From Planktothrix rubescens CCAP 1459/22 (GTDB lineage: Bacteria; Cyanobacteriota; Cyanobacteriia; Cyanobacteriales; Microcoleaceae), in NCBI GenBank assembly GCA_904830895.1, contig LR882958.1, forward strand, positions 2,350,001-2,414,000: a stretch of DNA of 64,000 nt. Reading direction: 5' to 3'. Below the pieces are notes generated by a model. The model had not been told where the DNA came from. It made no database searches and saw only the letters and a list, made by a program, of their open reading frames with translations. Position 1 is the stretch's first letter. Each line of letters opens with the position of its first letter. Shown here one piece after another: positions 36,737-46,317 of this stretch. Both the position numbers and the translations under genes were made by a program.

Positions 36737-37138
36737 ATGGCGGCAAACGATACTATTGCGGATATGTTGACGCGCATTCGCAATTCTTGCATGGCGCGGC
36801 ATCAAACTACACAAATTCCTTCTACAAGAATGACTCGTAGTATAGCCCAAGTTCTCAAACAAGAGGGCTTTATTGCAGACTTTGAGGAAACAGGCGAAGG
36901 CATTAAAAAATACTTGGTGGTCTCTCTCAAGTACAACTCTAAAACCAAAGCTCCAACCATTCAGAAATTACAGCGAGTTAGCCGACCGGGTTTGCGAGTC
37001 TATCGCAACCGTAAAGAACTCCCTCGCGTCTTAGGTGGCATTGGCGTAGCAATTATTTCTACGTCTTCTGGTGTCATGACTGACCGAGAAGCCCGACGTC
37101 AAGGTGTCGGCGGTGAAGTGCTTTGCTACATTTGGTAA
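36737..37138 (+). CDS. rpsH: 30S ribosomal protein S8
   Basis: 133 aa. Starts [22 protein letters not shown] and ends [27 protein letters not shown], the conserved S8 C-terminus that binds 16S rRNA helix 21 (and the spc mRNA in E. coli). The 142-nt gap to rplF shows no repeat and no gene. Confidence 0.97.
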   Translation: MAANDTIADMLTRIRNSCMARHQTTQIPSTRMTRSIAQVLKQEGFIADFEETGEGIKKYLVVSLKYNSKTKAPTIQKLQRVSRPGLRVYRNRKELPRVLGGIGVAIISTSSGVMTDREARRQGVGGEVLCYIW

Positions 37139-37280
37139 AAAGTTCGTTTATCGCTTGTCAGACTTCGGGTTTACGGGTTTCAAAGCTTTATGTTTTGTCT
37201 CTGTGTCTCGGTGAACAGTCAAGCAAGCGCGATTAGAACTAATCCAACCCTTTTCTATTCGAGAATTGAAATAAATAACT

Positions 37281-37829
37281 ATGTCTAGAATTGGTAAACG
37301 TCCAATTTCTGTACCTAAGCAGGTCACCCTAACCATTAATGGTCAACAGGTTATAGTTAAAGGCCCCAAGGGTGAACTCTCCCGTGTGCTTCCCCCGGAA
37401 GTTGTGGTGGAACAGGACGGAGAAACCGTTAACGTCAAACGGGCTTCCGAATCTCGTACCGCTCGTCAACGTCATGGTCTCTGTCGAACCCTTGTTTTTA
37501 ATATGGTTGAAGGGGTTTCTAATGGCTTTGAACGTCGTTTGGAAATCCAAGGGGTCGGTTATCGAGCCGCAGTCCAAGGTACAAACCTGGTGTTAAACGT
37601 CGGTTATAGCAAACCCGTGGAAATGATTCCCCCAGAAGGTATTCGCGTTGCTGTTGAAAACAACACTAACGTGATTATTAGCGGGATTGACAAAGAAATT
37701 GTCGGTAATATGGCCGCCAAGGTTCGTGCCGTGCGTCCCCCGGAACCCTATAAAGGCAAAGGCATTCGTTATCAAGGCGAAGTGGTCAGACGTAAAGCTG
37801 GTAAAACTGGTAAGGGTGGGAAAAAATAA
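37281..37829 (+). CDS. rplF: 50S ribosomal protein L6
   Basis: 182 aa. [22 protein letters not shown], then [16 protein letters not shown] and [29 protein letters not shown], ending [21 protein letters not shown] then [13 protein letters not shown]; a standard two-domain L6. Only 3 nt separate it from rplR. Confidence 0.97.
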   Translation: MSRIGKRPISVPKQVTLTINGQQVIVKGPKGELSRVLPPEVVVEQDGETVNVKRASESRTARQRHGLCRTLVFNMVEGVSNGFERRLEIQGVGYRAAVQGTNLVLNVGYSKPVEMIPPEGIRVAVENNTNVIISGIDKEIVGNMAAKVRAVRPPEPYKGKGIRYQGEVVRRKAGKTGKGGKK

Positions 37830-37832
37830 ACT

Positions 37833-38195
37833 ATGAAATTAACTCGTCAAGAATCCCGGGATCGTCGTCATCGGAGAGTTCGAGTCAAGGTCTTTGGAAC
37901 CTCTGAACGGCCTAGATTAGCAGTGTTTCGCTCCAATCATCACATTTATGTGCAGGTGATTGATGATACAAAACATCAAACATTAGTTGCAGCCTCTACC
38001 GTGGAACCTGATTTCAAATCCGCAGATTCATCCGGGGCAACCTGTGATGCCTCTGTCAAAATCGGTCAATTAATTGCTGAACGGGCTGTGGCTAAAGGCA
38101 TCAAAAAAGTGGTATTTGATCGGGGTGGATATATCTATCACGGTCGCGTTAAAGCCCTAGCTGACGCAGCCCGAGAAGCTGGATTAGACTTCTAA
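37833..38195 (+). CDS. rplR: 50S ribosomal protein L18
   Basis: 120 aa. Contains [20 protein letters not shown] and [28 protein letters not shown], the conserved L18 core and end that bind 5S rRNA with L5. The spacer to rpsE is 142 nt and mostly repeat. Confidence 0.97.
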   Translation: MKLTRQESRDRRHRRVRVKVFGTSERPRLAVFRSNHHIYVQVIDDTKHQTLVAASTVEPDFKSADSSGATCDASVKIGQLIAERAVAKGIKKVVFDRGGYIYHGRVKALADAAREAGLDF

Positions 38196-38312
38196 TAGTA
38201 AGCAGTAAACAGTAAACAGTCAATCAAATAAAATAGAAGTTATTGTTAATCAACCATGAATAACGGCAACGACCTAACTGATTACTGATTACTGATGACT
38301 GATCACTGAAAT
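38196..38312. repeat. TAACTGA-type repeats between rplR and rpsE
   Basis: Two clusters: AGCAGTAAACAGTAAACAGT right after the rplR stop and ACTGATTACTGATTACTGAT-like units at about 38277-38308. The A/T-rich middle has no feature I can name. Confidence 0.75.
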
Positions 38313-38337
38313 TAACGTTGTTCAGGATATTAAAACT

Positions 38338-38880
38338 ATGGCAGAGCAGCAGCAACAGCGGCGCAACAACAAAAAAGGTAGCCGCACCAAAGAAAAAGAA
38401 GTCGAGTGGCAAGAACGGGTTGTACAAATCCGTCGTGTCACTAAGGTGGTAAAAGGCGGTAAAAAACTCAGCTTTCGGGCTGTAGTCATCGTCGGGAATG
38501 AAAAAGGTCAAGTCGGTGTCGGTGTCGGTAAAGCTGCCGATGTAATTGGAGCCGTTAAAAAAGGCGTTGCCGACGGTCGCAAAAACGTGGTCGAGGTTCC
38601 TTTAACCAAATCCAATTCTATTCCCCATCCCATCAACGGGGCAGGGGGAGGCGCTCAGGTGATGATGCGTCCTGCATCTCCTGGGACGGGGGTAATTGCT
38701 GGCGGAGCCGTCCGTACCGTTTTAGAACTGGCTGGTGTTCGGAATATCTTGGCTAAACAACTGGGTTCTAGTAATCCTCTGAATAATGCCAGAGCCACCA
38801 TTGACGCTTTGCAATCATTACGCACCCTCGCGGATGTAGCTAAAGAGCGGGGAGTTCCCATTGAGCATCTTTACGCCTAA
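38338..38880 (+). CDS. rpsE: 30S ribosomal protein S5
   Basis: 180 aa. After a Q/N/K-rich N-terminal tail ([21 protein letters not shown]) come [42 protein letters not shown] and [25 protein letters not shown]5 acts in decoding fidelity and mRNA helicase activity. No rpmD (L30) follows; rplO comes next, which is normal for cyanobacteria. Confidence 0.97.
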   Translation: MAEQQQQRRNNKKGSRTKEKEVEWQERVVQIRRVTKVVKGGKKLSFRAVVIVGNEKGQVGVGVGKAADVIGAVKKGVADGRKNVVEVPLTKSNSIPHPINGAGGGAQVMMRPASPGTGVIAGGAVRTVLELAGVRNILAKQLGSSNPLNNARATIDALQSLRTLADVAKERGVPIEHLYA

Positions 38881-38919
38881 TTCCGTTGTCCATCTGAAAC
38901 TGTTCAAGTATAAGCAATC

Positions 38920-39387
38920 ATGAGACTCAACGATGCTATACCCAAACCAGGCTCTCGCAAACGCGGACGTCGCCTAGGTCGTGGGATCTCTGCTGGTCAA
39001 GGTGCAAGCTGTGGTAAAGGGATGCGGGGACAAAATTCCCGTTCTGGTCACAGCACCCGCCCTGGTTTTGAAGGCGGTCAAAACCCTCTGTATCGACGCC
39101 TCCCCAAACTCAAGGGATTTCCTCAAGTTAATCGAAAACATTACACTACGATTAATGTAGGTGAATTGTCATCCCTATCGGCGAATACAGAAGTCACCCT
39201 AGCTTCCCTGCTAGAAGCGGGACTCCTAACCGCGAGTCGTGGCCCTCTGAAAATTTTAGGGAACGGAGAACTGAATGTTGCCCTTCGGATAGATGCGGCT
39301 GCATTTACTCAAGGTGCCCGTACCAAAATTGAAGCCGCCGGTGGGACTTGTCAGTTATCAGTCAACAGTAAACAGTTATCGGTCTAA
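38920..39387 (+). CDS. rplO: 50S ribosomal protein L15 with repeat-encoded tail
   Basis: 155 aa. Contains [38 protein letters not shown] and [16 protein letters not shown] as in L15. The natural end is expected near [10 protein letters not shown]; the last residues ([11 protein letters not shown]) are translated heptameric repeat (CAGTTATCAGTCAACAGTAA) that continues into the spacer. Same kind of tail extension as in L29. Confidence 0.94.
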   Translation: MRLNDAIPKPGSRKRGRRLGRGISAGQGASCGKGMRGQNSRSGHSTRPGFEGGQNPLYRRLPKLKGFPQVNRKHYTTINVGELSSLSANTEVTLASLLEAGLLTASRGPLKILGNGELNVALRIDAAAFTQGARTKIEAAGGTCQLSVNSKQLSV

Positions 39388-39466
39388 TAGTTAATAGCCA
39401 ACAACTATTAATTATTAACTCTTAACTCTTAACTGATGACTGATAACTGATTACTGATAACTGATT
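39349..39466. repeat. TAACTGA-type repeats at the rplO 3' end and the rplO-secY spacer
   Basis: Units begin within rplO and include TTAACTCTTAACTCTTAACTG (three units) and ATAACTGATTACTGATAACTG near 39443-39463, just before the secY ribosome binding site. Confidence 0.85.
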
Positions 39467-39479
39467 GAGGTAGTCCTTC

Positions 39480-40787
39480 ATGGTCGTTAGTCGAGACAAA
39501 GCGCCAACTGCACAGGAAACTTTCTTGCAGATGGCCCAAGCTGCTGGTCTAAGAGGTCGAATCCTAATCACCATTGGTTTACTGCTCCTGGTGCGTGTGG
39601 GTGTATTCCTACCGATTCCCGGTATTGATACGGCTAGTTTCAGAGCAGCTATTCAAAATAACCCGGTGATTGGATTCCTCGATTTATTTTCTGGGGGTGG
39701 ACTTTCGGCTCTGGGAATTTTTGCCCTGGGGATTTTGCCCTATATTAATGCCTCCATCATCATGCAATTGATGACGACGGCTTTGCCCAGTCTGGAAGAC
39801 TTACAGAAAAATGAGGGAGAAGCCGGACGCCGGAAGATTTCCCAAATTACTCGCTATGTGGCTTTAGGGTGGGCTGTGTTACAAAGTGTGGGGATCTCCA
39901 TTTGGATTAATCCCTTTGCCAATAACCCTGGCCCCCTATTCCAAGTTCAAGTGGTTCTAGCCCTTGTAGCCGGATCAATGTTTGTGATGTGGCTCTCGGA
40001 ACTCATTACTGAACGCGGGATTGGTAACGGTGCTTCTTTACTGATTTTTTTGGGTATCGTAGCAGTTTTACCAACTTCTTTGGGTCAGACCCTAGAATTA
40101 GCCCAAAGTGGAGATCAAGCGATTGTCGGTCGGGTGATTCTTCTGTTAATTATTTTCCTGGCGATGATCGTTGGGATTGTTTTTGTTCAGGAGGGAACTC
40201 GTCGAATTCCGATTGTTTCCGCCCGTCGGCAAGTTGGCCGAAAATTGTACCGAGAAAAAACGAGCTATTTGCCTCTGCGATTAAATCAAGGGGGTGTGAT
40301 GCCGATTATTTTTGCCTCGGCGGTTTTAGTTTTGCCTGCTTCCATCTCTCAATTTACTAACAATCCGATTCTGGTTCAAATAGCAACGGCTCTAACTCCT
40401 AGTGGGTCAACTCCCTGGCTGTATGCGGCTTTCTATTTGGTACTGATTGTGTTCTTTAGCTATTTCTACGCTTCATTAATTATGAATCCTGTGGATATGG
40501 CACAGAACCTGAAGAAAATGGGGGCTAGTGTTCCGGGGATTCGTCCGGGTCGCACAACCAGTGAGTATATTGAGCGAGTTTTAAATCGATTGACGTTTTT
40601 GGGAGCGATCTTTTTAGGTTTAGTTGCCATTATCCCCACTATCGTTGAGAGCGCCACAAGGGTTCCTACTTTTCGGGGCTTTGGTGCGACATCTCTCTTG
40701 ATTTTGGTGGGTGTAGCCATTGATACGGCGAAACAGGTGCAAACCTATGTGATTTCTCAACGATATGAAGGGATGGTGAAACGATAG
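39480..40787 (+). CDS. secY: Protein translocase subunit SecY
   Basis: 435 aa with ten membrane helices. GLRGRILITIGLLLLVRVGVFLPIPGID marks TM1, LDLFSGGGLSALGIFALGILPYINASIIMQL the plug and TM2, and NRLTFLGAIFLGLVAIIP the C-terminal half. Contains the cytoplasmic loop RRQVGRKLY. It forms the channel of the Sec translocon in plasma and thylakoid membranes. The stop overlaps the adk start by one base. Confidence 0.97.
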   Translation: MVVSRDKAPTAQETFLQMAQAAGLRGRILITIGLLLLVRVGVFLPIPGIDTASFRAAIQNNPVIGFLDLFSGGGLSALGIFALGILPYINASIIMQLMTTALPSLEDLQKNEGEAGRRKISQITRYVALGWAVLQSVGISIWINPFANNPGPLFQVQVVLALVAGSMFVMWLSELITERGIGNGASLLIFLGIVAVLPTSLGQTLELAQSGDQAIVGRVILLLIIFLAMIVGIVFVQEGTRRIPIVSARRQVGRKLYREKTSYLPLRLNQGGVMPIIFASAVLVLPASISQFTNNPILVQIATALTPSGSTPWLYAAFYLVLIVFFSYFYASLIMNPVDMAQNLKKMGASVPGIRPGRTTSEYIERVLNRLTFLGAIFLGLVAIIPTIVESATRVPTFRGFGATSLLILVGVAIDTAKQVQTYVISQRYEGMVKR

Positions 40788-41356
40788 TGCGTTTGATTTT
40801 TCTCGGCCCTCCAGGGGCAGGCAAAGGGACTCAAGCGGCTGTCATAGCTGCAAGCTTTGGGGTTCCTCATATCTCGACGGGTGAGATTTTACGCACCCAT
40901 GTCGGTGAAGAAACTGATCTGGGTCAAAAAGCTAAGGACTATATGGCTCAAGGCGAATTAGTCCCAGATCAACTGATTTTAGATATGGTAAAACATCGTC
41001 TTGAGGAGTCCGATGCTCAGAACGGTTGGATTTTGGATGGGTTTCCTCGGAATATTTCTCAAGCTGATTTTATCGCCGACCTTGTACTCAAGGGAGACAG
41101 CGAAGCTAAAAATAGCGAGGGAGAACTCAAGGTGATTAACCTTGATGTTCCTGATGAGATTCTGGTACAGCGATTGTTGGCCAGAGGGCGTCAGGATGAT
41201 AACGAGGGAATTATTCGTCACCGTTTACAAGTGTATCGGGAACAAACGGCTCCCTTAATTGATTATTACGGTCAGCGAAATCAACTCGATTCTATCAATG
41301 GGAACCGTTCCATGGATGAGATTACTCAAGAGTTGAAACAGGTTGTTTCTGCTTAG
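40787..41356 (+). CDS. adk: Adenylate kinase
   Basis: 189 aa, GTG start overlapping the secY stop (TAGTG). P-loop GPPGAGKGTQ (7-16), AMP-binding ISTGEILR and DGFPRN. The LID region is the short form (RLLARGRQDDNEGIIRHRLQVYREQ) without the zinc-binding insertion, as in other cyanobacterial enzymes. It keeps ATP, ADP and AMP in balance. Confidence 0.97.
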   Translation: MRLIFLGPPGAGKGTQAAVIAASFGVPHISTGEILRTHVGEETDLGQKAKDYMAQGELVPDQLILDMVKHRLEESDAQNGWILDGFPRNISQADFIADLVLKGDSEAKNSEGELKVINLDVPDEILVQRLLARGRQDDNEGIIRHRLQVYREQTAPLIDYYGQRNQLDSINGNRSMDEITQELKQVVSA

Positions 41357-41450
41357 TAAAAATTCTGGGTCGGTCAAGTTGGAACCCCTTTACGGCTTTA
41401 CCCGGGGTTTTAATGGAAATTAAGGCTAAGAGATTGACAAAAAACAGAGA

Positions 41451-41479
41451 TTGAGCTCCAATTTTTGATAAAATATGTT
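41451..41479 (+). promoter_or_regulatory. Possible promoter upstream of infA
   Basis: TTGAGC (41451-41456), a 17-bp spacer and TATGTT (41474-41479) lie about 100 nt before the infA start, inside the 225-nt spacer after adk. Fit to consensus is moderate; the spacer holds nothing else that I can identify. Confidence 0.3.
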
Positions 41480-41581
41480 AAGAAATACGTTTAAACTCGG
41501 ATTTCTGAATGTCATCGGATGAGCAAATCTCGGCCATTTGTTGATCGGCGGGATGGATTGTTGAATTGAGGGAAAAACAAC

Positions 41582-41806
41582 TTGGCTAAACAGGATCTGA
41601 TTGAAATGGAAGGGACAGTCACTGAATCCCTTCCAAATGCTATGTTTCGCGTAGACCTAGATAATGGATTTAATGTCTTAGCCCACATATCGGGAAAAAT
41701 CCGAAGGAACTACATTAAAATTTTACCTGGAGATCGAGTCAAAGTGGAATTAACCCCCTATGACTTGACAAAAGGCAGAATCACCTATCGTCTACGCAAA
41801 AAATAG
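41582..41806 (+). CDS. infA: Translation initiation factor IF-1
   Basis: 74 aa, S1/OB-fold. Reads [21 protein letters not shown], then [41 protein letters not shown]. The start codon appears to be TTG at 41582, since the conserved MAKQ N-terminus begins there and no ATG precedes it. Binds the 30S A site during initiation. Confidence 0.96.
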   Translation: MAKQDLIEMEGTVTESLPNAMFRVDLDNGFNVLAHISGKIRRNYIKILPGDRVKVELTPYDLTKGRITYRLRKK

Positions 41807-41871
41807 ATGGAAATCTTACCCTTTATCCCAAAGGTTAAGGGTTAGACTAGATAAAAATCAGCTTTCAGTGA

Positions 41872-41877
41872 TATAAT
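41872..41877 (+). promoter_or_regulatory. Possible -10 element upstream of rpmJ
   Basis: A consensus TATAAT lies 33 nt before the rpmJ ATG. The best -35-like hexamer (TTAGAC, about 41842) is too far away, so this is only a weak candidate. Confidence 0.25.
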
Positions 41878-41909
41878 AATAAATTTGTTGTAGCGTCGCT
41901 CTAATTGGC

Positions 41910-42023
41910 ATGAAAGTTCGAGCATCAGTCCGCAAAATTTGTGAAAAGTGTCGTGTTATCCGCCGTCGCGGACGGGTAATGGTGATTTGTTCTAATCCCA
42001 AGCATAAGCAGCGCCAAGGTTAA
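41910..42023 (+). CDS. rpmJ: 50S ribosomal protein L36
   Basis: 37 aa, below common ORF length cut-offs. Translates to [19 protein letters not shown] followed by [18 protein letters not shown]. The zinc ligands Cys11, Cys14, Cys27 and His32 are intact, so this is the zinc-binding (C+) form. It occupies its usual place between infA and rpsM. Confidence 0.97.
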   Translation: MKVRASVRKICEKCRVIRRRGRVMVICSNPKHKQRQG

Positions 42024-42338
42024 CACCCTAGGTCGTCCATTAAGGACGGATTATGAGTCTTGCTGAAACACCGAAAAACAGACTAGACCTATTAGAATTC
42101 TGTGATTCAAGCCCTTACTTGGACAAGCCTCAACCATTGTGAAGTCTTAAAGAGTAGCTACAATCCTATTTTTTCCCGGATCAAAGGAAAGAATGTGCAG
42201 TTGAAATCAGTACAGTAGCTTCAACCTGCGTGCGTAGCCCCGGGCCATTCAGCAAATTGGGAATCCATTAATTGCCTATCATTTTACTGCATGATTTAGG
42301 CATTGTCGTTAGTTACATTTTAAAGGGAGACGTTCATT
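42024..42338 (+). other. 315-nt spacer between rpmJ and rpsM, no gene
   Basis: A short hairpin CGTCC-ATTAA-GGACG lies at about 42034-42048 without a T-run. No heptameric repeat, promoter consensus or open frame of convincing quality is visible. AAAGGGAG just before the rpsM GTG is the ribosome binding site. Confidence 0.5.
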
Positions 42339-42719
42339 GTGGCACGGATAGCCGGAGTAGACCTTCCACGAGATAAGCGTGTTGAAATCGGTCTGACTTA
42401 CATTTTTGGAATTGGACTTTCGCGGTCTCAACAAATTCTTAAAGATACGGGTGTTAATCCTGATACCCGGATTAAGGATCTAAATGATGCTGATATTGCA
42501 GCCCTACGGGCGGCCATCCAACTGTATCAGGTAGAGGGAGATCTGCGACGGATGGAGGCGATGAACATCAAGCGCCTCATGGATATTGGCACCTATCGGG
42601 GCCGTCGTCATCGTTTAGGTCTGCCTGTGCGGGGTCAACGCACCCGGACGAACGCTAGAACCCGTCGGGGTGTTCGCCGTACCGTTGCTGGTAAGAAAAA
42701 AGCGGCAGCTAAGAAATAG
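42339..42719 (+). CDS. rpsM: 30S ribosomal protein S13
   Basis: 126 aa, GTG start. [25 protein letters not shown] and [25 protein letters not shown] are diagnostic. The Lys/Ala-rich C-terminal tail contacts P-site tRNA. Followed after 92 nt by rpsK. Confidence 0.97.
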   Translation: MARIAGVDLPRDKRVEIGLTYIFGIGLSRSQQILKDTGVNPDTRIKDLNDADIAALRAAIQLYQVEGDLRRMEAMNIKRLMDIGTYRGRRHRLGLPVRGQRTRTNARTRRGVRRTVAGKKKAAAKK

Positions 42720-42811
42720 TTAAGCTAGGCGTTTCAACTTACAAGAACTGCTGGTTAAACCCGAGCAGGTTTCCTCAACTCACCGCAAAGAAAATCGTAA
42801 ACGAGATTACT

Positions 42812-43204
42812 ATGGCGCGACAAACGAAAAAAACAGGGCCTAAAAAGCAAAAACGTAACGTCCCGAATGGGTTAGCCTACATTCAATCCACCTTCAACAA
42901 CACGATTGTAACGATTACTGATCCGAATGGGGAAGTCATTTCTTGGGCTTCTGCGGGGTCTACGGGGTTTAAAGGGGCAAAAAAAGGGACTCCTTTTGCT
43001 GCTCAAACCGCCGCGGAAAACGCTGGACGCCGAGCCAATGATCAAGGAATGCGTCAGGTTGAAGTGATGGTTAGTGGGCCGGGTGCAGGTAGAGAAACCG
43101 CAATTAGAGCCTTGCAAGGGGCTGGTTTAGAAATTACCTTGATTCGAGATATTACTCCGATTCCCCATAATGGTTGCCGTCCTCCCAAACGACGTCGCGT
43201 TTGA
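42812..43204 (+). CDS. rpsK: 30S ribosomal protein S11
   Basis: 130 aa. [31 protein letters not shown], then [20 protein letters not shown] and [19 protein letters not shown], a standard S11 on the 30S platform. The 137-nt gap to rpoA contains no recognisable element except the rpoA ribosome binding site. Confidence 0.97.
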   Translation: MARQTKKTGPKKQKRNVPNGLAYIQSTFNNTIVTITDPNGEVISWASAGSTGFKGAKKGTPFAAQTAAENAGRRANDQGMRQVEVMVSGPGAGRETAIRALQGAGLEITLIRDITPIPHNGCRPPKRRRV

Positions 43205-43341
43205 CGACAGCTTTCACTTTTCGTTACGAACGTCAAGGTTAGCGTCTTTATTTAGGAAGAATGGATACTCAAGTTTAGTTTCATTCTTTGCCTTATACTG
43301 TCAATTCATTTTGGGGTTCAATGGAGAAGGGAGGTCCATCG

Positions 43342-44298
43342 GTGGCGCAGTTTAAGATTGAGTGTATTGAATCGAACACTGATACAGACCGGAGTCAGTA
43401 CGGTAAATTTGTCTTAGAACCGTTAGAACGGGGCCAAGGGACAACGGTTGGTAATGCTCTAAGACGGGTTTTACTATCGAACTTAGAAGGAACGGCGATT
43501 ACATCGGCACGGTTTGCCAATGTTAATCATGAGTTTGCAACAATTCAAGGGGTTCGGGAAGATGTTTTAGAGATTTTGCTGAACCTGAAAGAAGTTGTAC
43601 TCAAGAGCTATACCCACCAAAAACAAATCGGTCGCTTAGAAGTTCAAGGCCCAGCGACGGTAACGGCGGGTCATTTTAAGTTGCCTTCAGAAGTTGAGGT
43701 TGTAGACAAAAACCAATATATCGCTACCCTATCCCCAGGATCAACCTTGGAAATGGAAATCCAAGTTGATAAGGGTACTGGGTATCACGCCGTTGAGCGT
43801 AATCGGGACGAGGCACTGGCTGTAGATTTTCTCCAAATTGATGCTGTGTTCATGCCTGTACGGAAAGTGAATTACACCGTCGAGGATGCACGGGTGGGTG
43901 GAACTGTAGAAAAAGACCGCCTGATCATGGAGATTTGGACAAATGGGAGTTTAACCCCCCAAGAAGCCATCAGCCAATCCGCGACCAAACTGGTGGACTT
44001 GTTCACTCCGTTGAAAGACATCACCCTGGAATCAATCAAAAGTGACCAGAATGATGATGTTGATCCGACCAGTCAAATCCCGATTGAAGAACTACAGTTA
44101 TCAGTTCGGGCTTATAACTGTCTCAAACGCGCTCAAATCAACTCGGTCGCAGACTTACGGGATTATACTCAAGAAGACCTATTAGAAATTAAAAACTTCG
44201 GTCAGAAGTCTGCGGAGGAGGTAATCGAGGCGTTACAAAAACGCTTAGGGATTACACTGCCTCAAGAAAGGGCATCTAAATCAGTAGTTAGTAGTTAG
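43342..44298 (+). CDS. rpoA: DNA-directed RNA polymerase subunit alpha
   Basis: 318 aa from GTG at 43342, giving VAQFKIECIESNTDTDRSQYG as in cyanobacterial RpoA; AGGGAGG (43327-43333) is the ribosome binding site. A TTG at 43288 and an ATG at 43321 lie upstream in frame, but the additional residues overlap this site. The N-terminal domain (EPLERGQGTTVGNALRRVLLS) assembles the enzyme; the C-terminal domain (LSVRAYNCLKRAQINSVADL, then LLEIKNFGQKSAEEV) binds DNA and activators. The last residues (KSVVSS) run into repeat sequence. Confidence 0.95.
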   Translation: MAQFKIECIESNTDTDRSQYGKFVLEPLERGQGTTVGNALRRVLLSNLEGTAITSARFANVNHEFATIQGVREDVLEILLNLKEVVLKSYTHQKQIGRLEVQGPATVTAGHFKLPSEVEVVDKNQYIATLSPGSTLEMEIQVDKGTGYHAVERNRDEALAVDFLQIDAVFMPVRKVNYTVEDARVGGTVEKDRLIMEIWTNGSLTPQEAISQSATKLVDLFTPLKDITLESIKSDQNDDVDPTSQIPIEELQLSVRAYNCLKRAQINSVADLRDYTQEDLLEIKNFGQKSAEEVIEALQKRLGITLPQERASKSVVSS

Positions 44299-44462
44299 TC
44301 ATCAGTCATCAGTTTAGAGACGCGCCATGGCACGTCTCTACTGGTCATCAGTCATCAGGTAAGAATTTAAAGATAGTTCATTAACTCTTAATTCTTACGC
44401 TGATAACTGTTTACTATTAACTCTTGCACTGATCACTGTTTACTAATAACTGATCACTGATT
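44284..44462. repeat. Repeat-filled rpoA-rplQ spacer
   Basis: Starts within the rpoA end. Contains CATCAGTCATCAGT units, a copy of the GAGACG..CACGTCTC palindrome (44315-44341, one mismatch), then ATAACTG and GATCACTG heptamers to about 44462. The palindrome has therefore inserted within, or beside, the heptamer array. Confidence 0.85.
44315..44341. repeat. Second copy of the dispersed palindrome
   Basis: TAGAGACGCGCC followed by ATGGCACGTCTCTAC; differs from the copy at 15229-15256 at its left edge and by one C/T change in the left arm (GACGCG versus GACGTG). Confidence 0.8.
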
Positions 44463-44496
44463 AAACCACTCCATCATTTTCTATCTGAAGGTAATT

Positions 44497-44847
44497 ATGC
44501 GTCATCGTTGTCGTGTTCCCCAATTGGGCAAACCTGCTGATCAGCGAAAAGCATTGCTGCGATCGCTGGCTACAGAACTGATTCGCCATGGCCGAATCAC
44601 AACCACTAAAGTTAGAGCCAAAGCGGTACAATCAGAAGCAGAAAAAATGATTACCCTAGCTAAAGACGGCTCCTTAGCGGCCCGTCGCCAAGCCATGGGG
44701 TATATCTATGACAAACAACTGGTTCATTCGTTATTTGATGCGGCTCCATCACGGTATGGCTCTCGCAATGGGGGTTACACCCGGATTATCAGAACTGTGA
44801 GCCGTCGAGGAGATAATGCAGAAATGGCTATTATTGAATTGGTGTAA
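44497..44847 (+). CDS. rplQ: 50S ribosomal protein L17
   Basis: 116 aa. [29 protein letters not shown], then [22 protein letters not shown], ending [24 protein letters not shown]. The ATG has GAAGG upstream. Normal bacterial-type L17 without C-terminal extension. Confidence 0.97.
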   Translation: MRHRCRVPQLGKPADQRKALLRSLATELIRHGRITTTKVRAKAVQSEAEKMITLAKDGSLAARRQAMGYIYDKQLVHSLFDAAPSRYGSRNGGYTRIIRTVSRRGDNAEMAIIELV

Positions 44848-44976
44848 TCAGTTAACAGTAAACGGTTATCAGTGTGAGAGTTAATAGTTAATAAGCTATC
44901 TTTGAATCCTTGCTGGATAACTAATAACTGATAACTGATAAATAATAACTGGTGACTGATAACTGATAACTGATTT
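44848..44976. repeat. TAACTGA-type repeats between rplQ and truA
   Basis: AGTTAACAGTAAACGGTTATCAGT follows the rplQ stop directly, and a run of ATAACTGATAACTGAT-like units (about 44918-44975) ends immediately before the truA GTG. No separate ribosome binding site is left for truA. Confidence 0.85.
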
Positions 44977-44978
44977 GT

Positions 44979-45785
44979 GTGATAGATCAACAGCGTATTG
45001 CCTTAGTGATTCAGTATCAGGGGACTCACTTTCAAGGTTGGCAGCGACAACCCAATCAACGGACAGTGCAGCAGGAAATTGAAACCGCGATCGCAACGGT
45101 AACTCAAGCTCCGGTTACACTCCACGCGGCAGGTCGCACCGATACTGGAGTTCACGCATCGGCACAGGTGGCTCATTTTAATGCCCCCAGCTATATTCCT
45201 GACTATCGTTGGGCGACAATTCTCAATAATCGTTTATCGGAGGATGTGTTGATTCGGGCATCTGCCTCCGTTCCTAGCTCCTGGCACGCTAGGTTTTCGG
45301 CAAAATGGCGTCGATATCGGTACACCCTCTATACAGATGCTCGACCCAACCTATTTGTCCGTCCTTTCAGTTGGCATTACTATCATCATCCTTTAGATGA
45401 ACAGTTAATCCAAGCCGCCCTGGAACAGTTAGTGGGATATAACCACTTATCGGCGTTTCAAAGGAGTGGAACCTCTCGCCCCCATGCTTGGGTAGACGTG
45501 CAGTTCGTCAGTTGTCAACGCCAAAATCCCTTCATCCATATCGAAGTACAAGCCAGTGGATTTCTATACGGAATGATGAGGTTGTTAGTCGGGTTACTGG
45601 TACAGGTGGGAAATGGGGAACGATCCCTAGAGGAATTTCGAGATATCTGGACTCAAGAACGCCGAGAACTTGTTAAATATGCAGCGCCCGCCCAAGGACT
45701 TTGCTTATTGCGAGTCGGTTATCCAGAGTTTCCCTTTGAGCCTGATATTTGGTTTGACACCTTTCCTAAACTTGTCGTTGGTTGA
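44979..45785 (+). CDS. truA: tRNA pseudouridine(38-40) synthase TruA
   Basis: 268 aa, probable GTG start. Catalytic Asp55 lies in AAGRTDTGVHASAQVAHF; FSAKWRRYRYTLYT and ASGFLYGMMRLLVGLLVQVG are conserved TruA segments. It modifies the anticodon arm of tRNAs. The gene is commonly placed between rplQ and rplM in cyanobacteria. No good Shine-Dalgarno is left, because heptameric repeats extend up to the start codon. Confidence 0.95.
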   Translation: MIDQQRIALVIQYQGTHFQGWQRQPNQRTVQQEIETAIATVTQAPVTLHAAGRTDTGVHASAQVAHFNAPSYIPDYRWATILNNRLSEDVLIRASASVPSSWHARFSAKWRRYRYTLYTDARPNLFVRPFSWHYYHHPLDEQLIQAALEQLVGYNHLSAFQRSGTSRPHAWVDVQFVSCQRQNPFIHIEVQASGFLYGMMRLLVGLLVQVGNGERSLEEFRDIWTQERRELVKYAAPAQGLCLLRVGYPEFPFEPDIWFDTFPKLVVG

Positions 45786-45858
45786 TGGTAAACCGAGTAA
45801 GGTTTAACCCCTCCAAAGCCAACACTCCATTTATTCTTAAATTTAAGGACAATCAAGA

Positions 45859-46317
45859 ATGAGCACAAAAACCTTCCTGCCTTCGGAAGCTTCCCTAGAA
45901 CCCAAATGGTATGTAATCGATGCTGCTGACCAACGTTTGGGTCGTTTAGCCACCGAAGTTGCCCGAATTATTCGGGGCAAAAATAAACCCATTTACACCC
46001 CTCATATCGACACGGGGGACTTTGTAATTATTGTCAATGCGGAAAAAATTGAAGTCACGGGTAAAAAACGCAGTCAAAAACTGTATCGTCGTCACTCCGG
46101 TAGACCCGGTGGGATGAAAATTGAAACCTTTGAAAAATTGCAAGCCCGTATTCCAGAAAGAATTATTGAGCAGGCGATTAAGGGGATGTTACCCAAAAAT
46201 GCTTTAGGACGTAACCTGTTTACTAAACTCAAAGTCTATGCGGGGCCTGATCATCCCCATGAAGCTCAAAAACCTGAAACCTTAATCATCAATACTATTC
46301 CAACAGGAGGTAATTAA
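45859..46317 (+). CDS. rplM: 50S ribosomal protein L13
   Basis: 152 aa. [38 protein letters not shown] and [25 protein letters not shown] are diagnostic. The stop overlaps the rpsI ATG by one base (TAATG), so the two are coupled. Confidence 0.97.
   Translation: MSTKTFLPSEASLEPKWYVIDAADQRLGRLATEVARIIRGKNKPIYTPHIDTGDFVIIVNAEKIEVTGKKRSQKLYRRHSGRPGGMKIETFEKLQARIPERIIEQAIKGMLPKNALGRNLFTKLKVYAGPDHPHEAQKPETLIINTIPTGGN

Noticed and set aside
42034-42048. Terminator after rpmJ
   Set aside because: Five-base-pair stem without T-run.
43288-43341. TTG- or ATG-started extension of RpoA
   Set aside because: The AGGGAGG ribosome binding site for the GTG at 43342 lies within it, and VAQFKIECIE is the family start.
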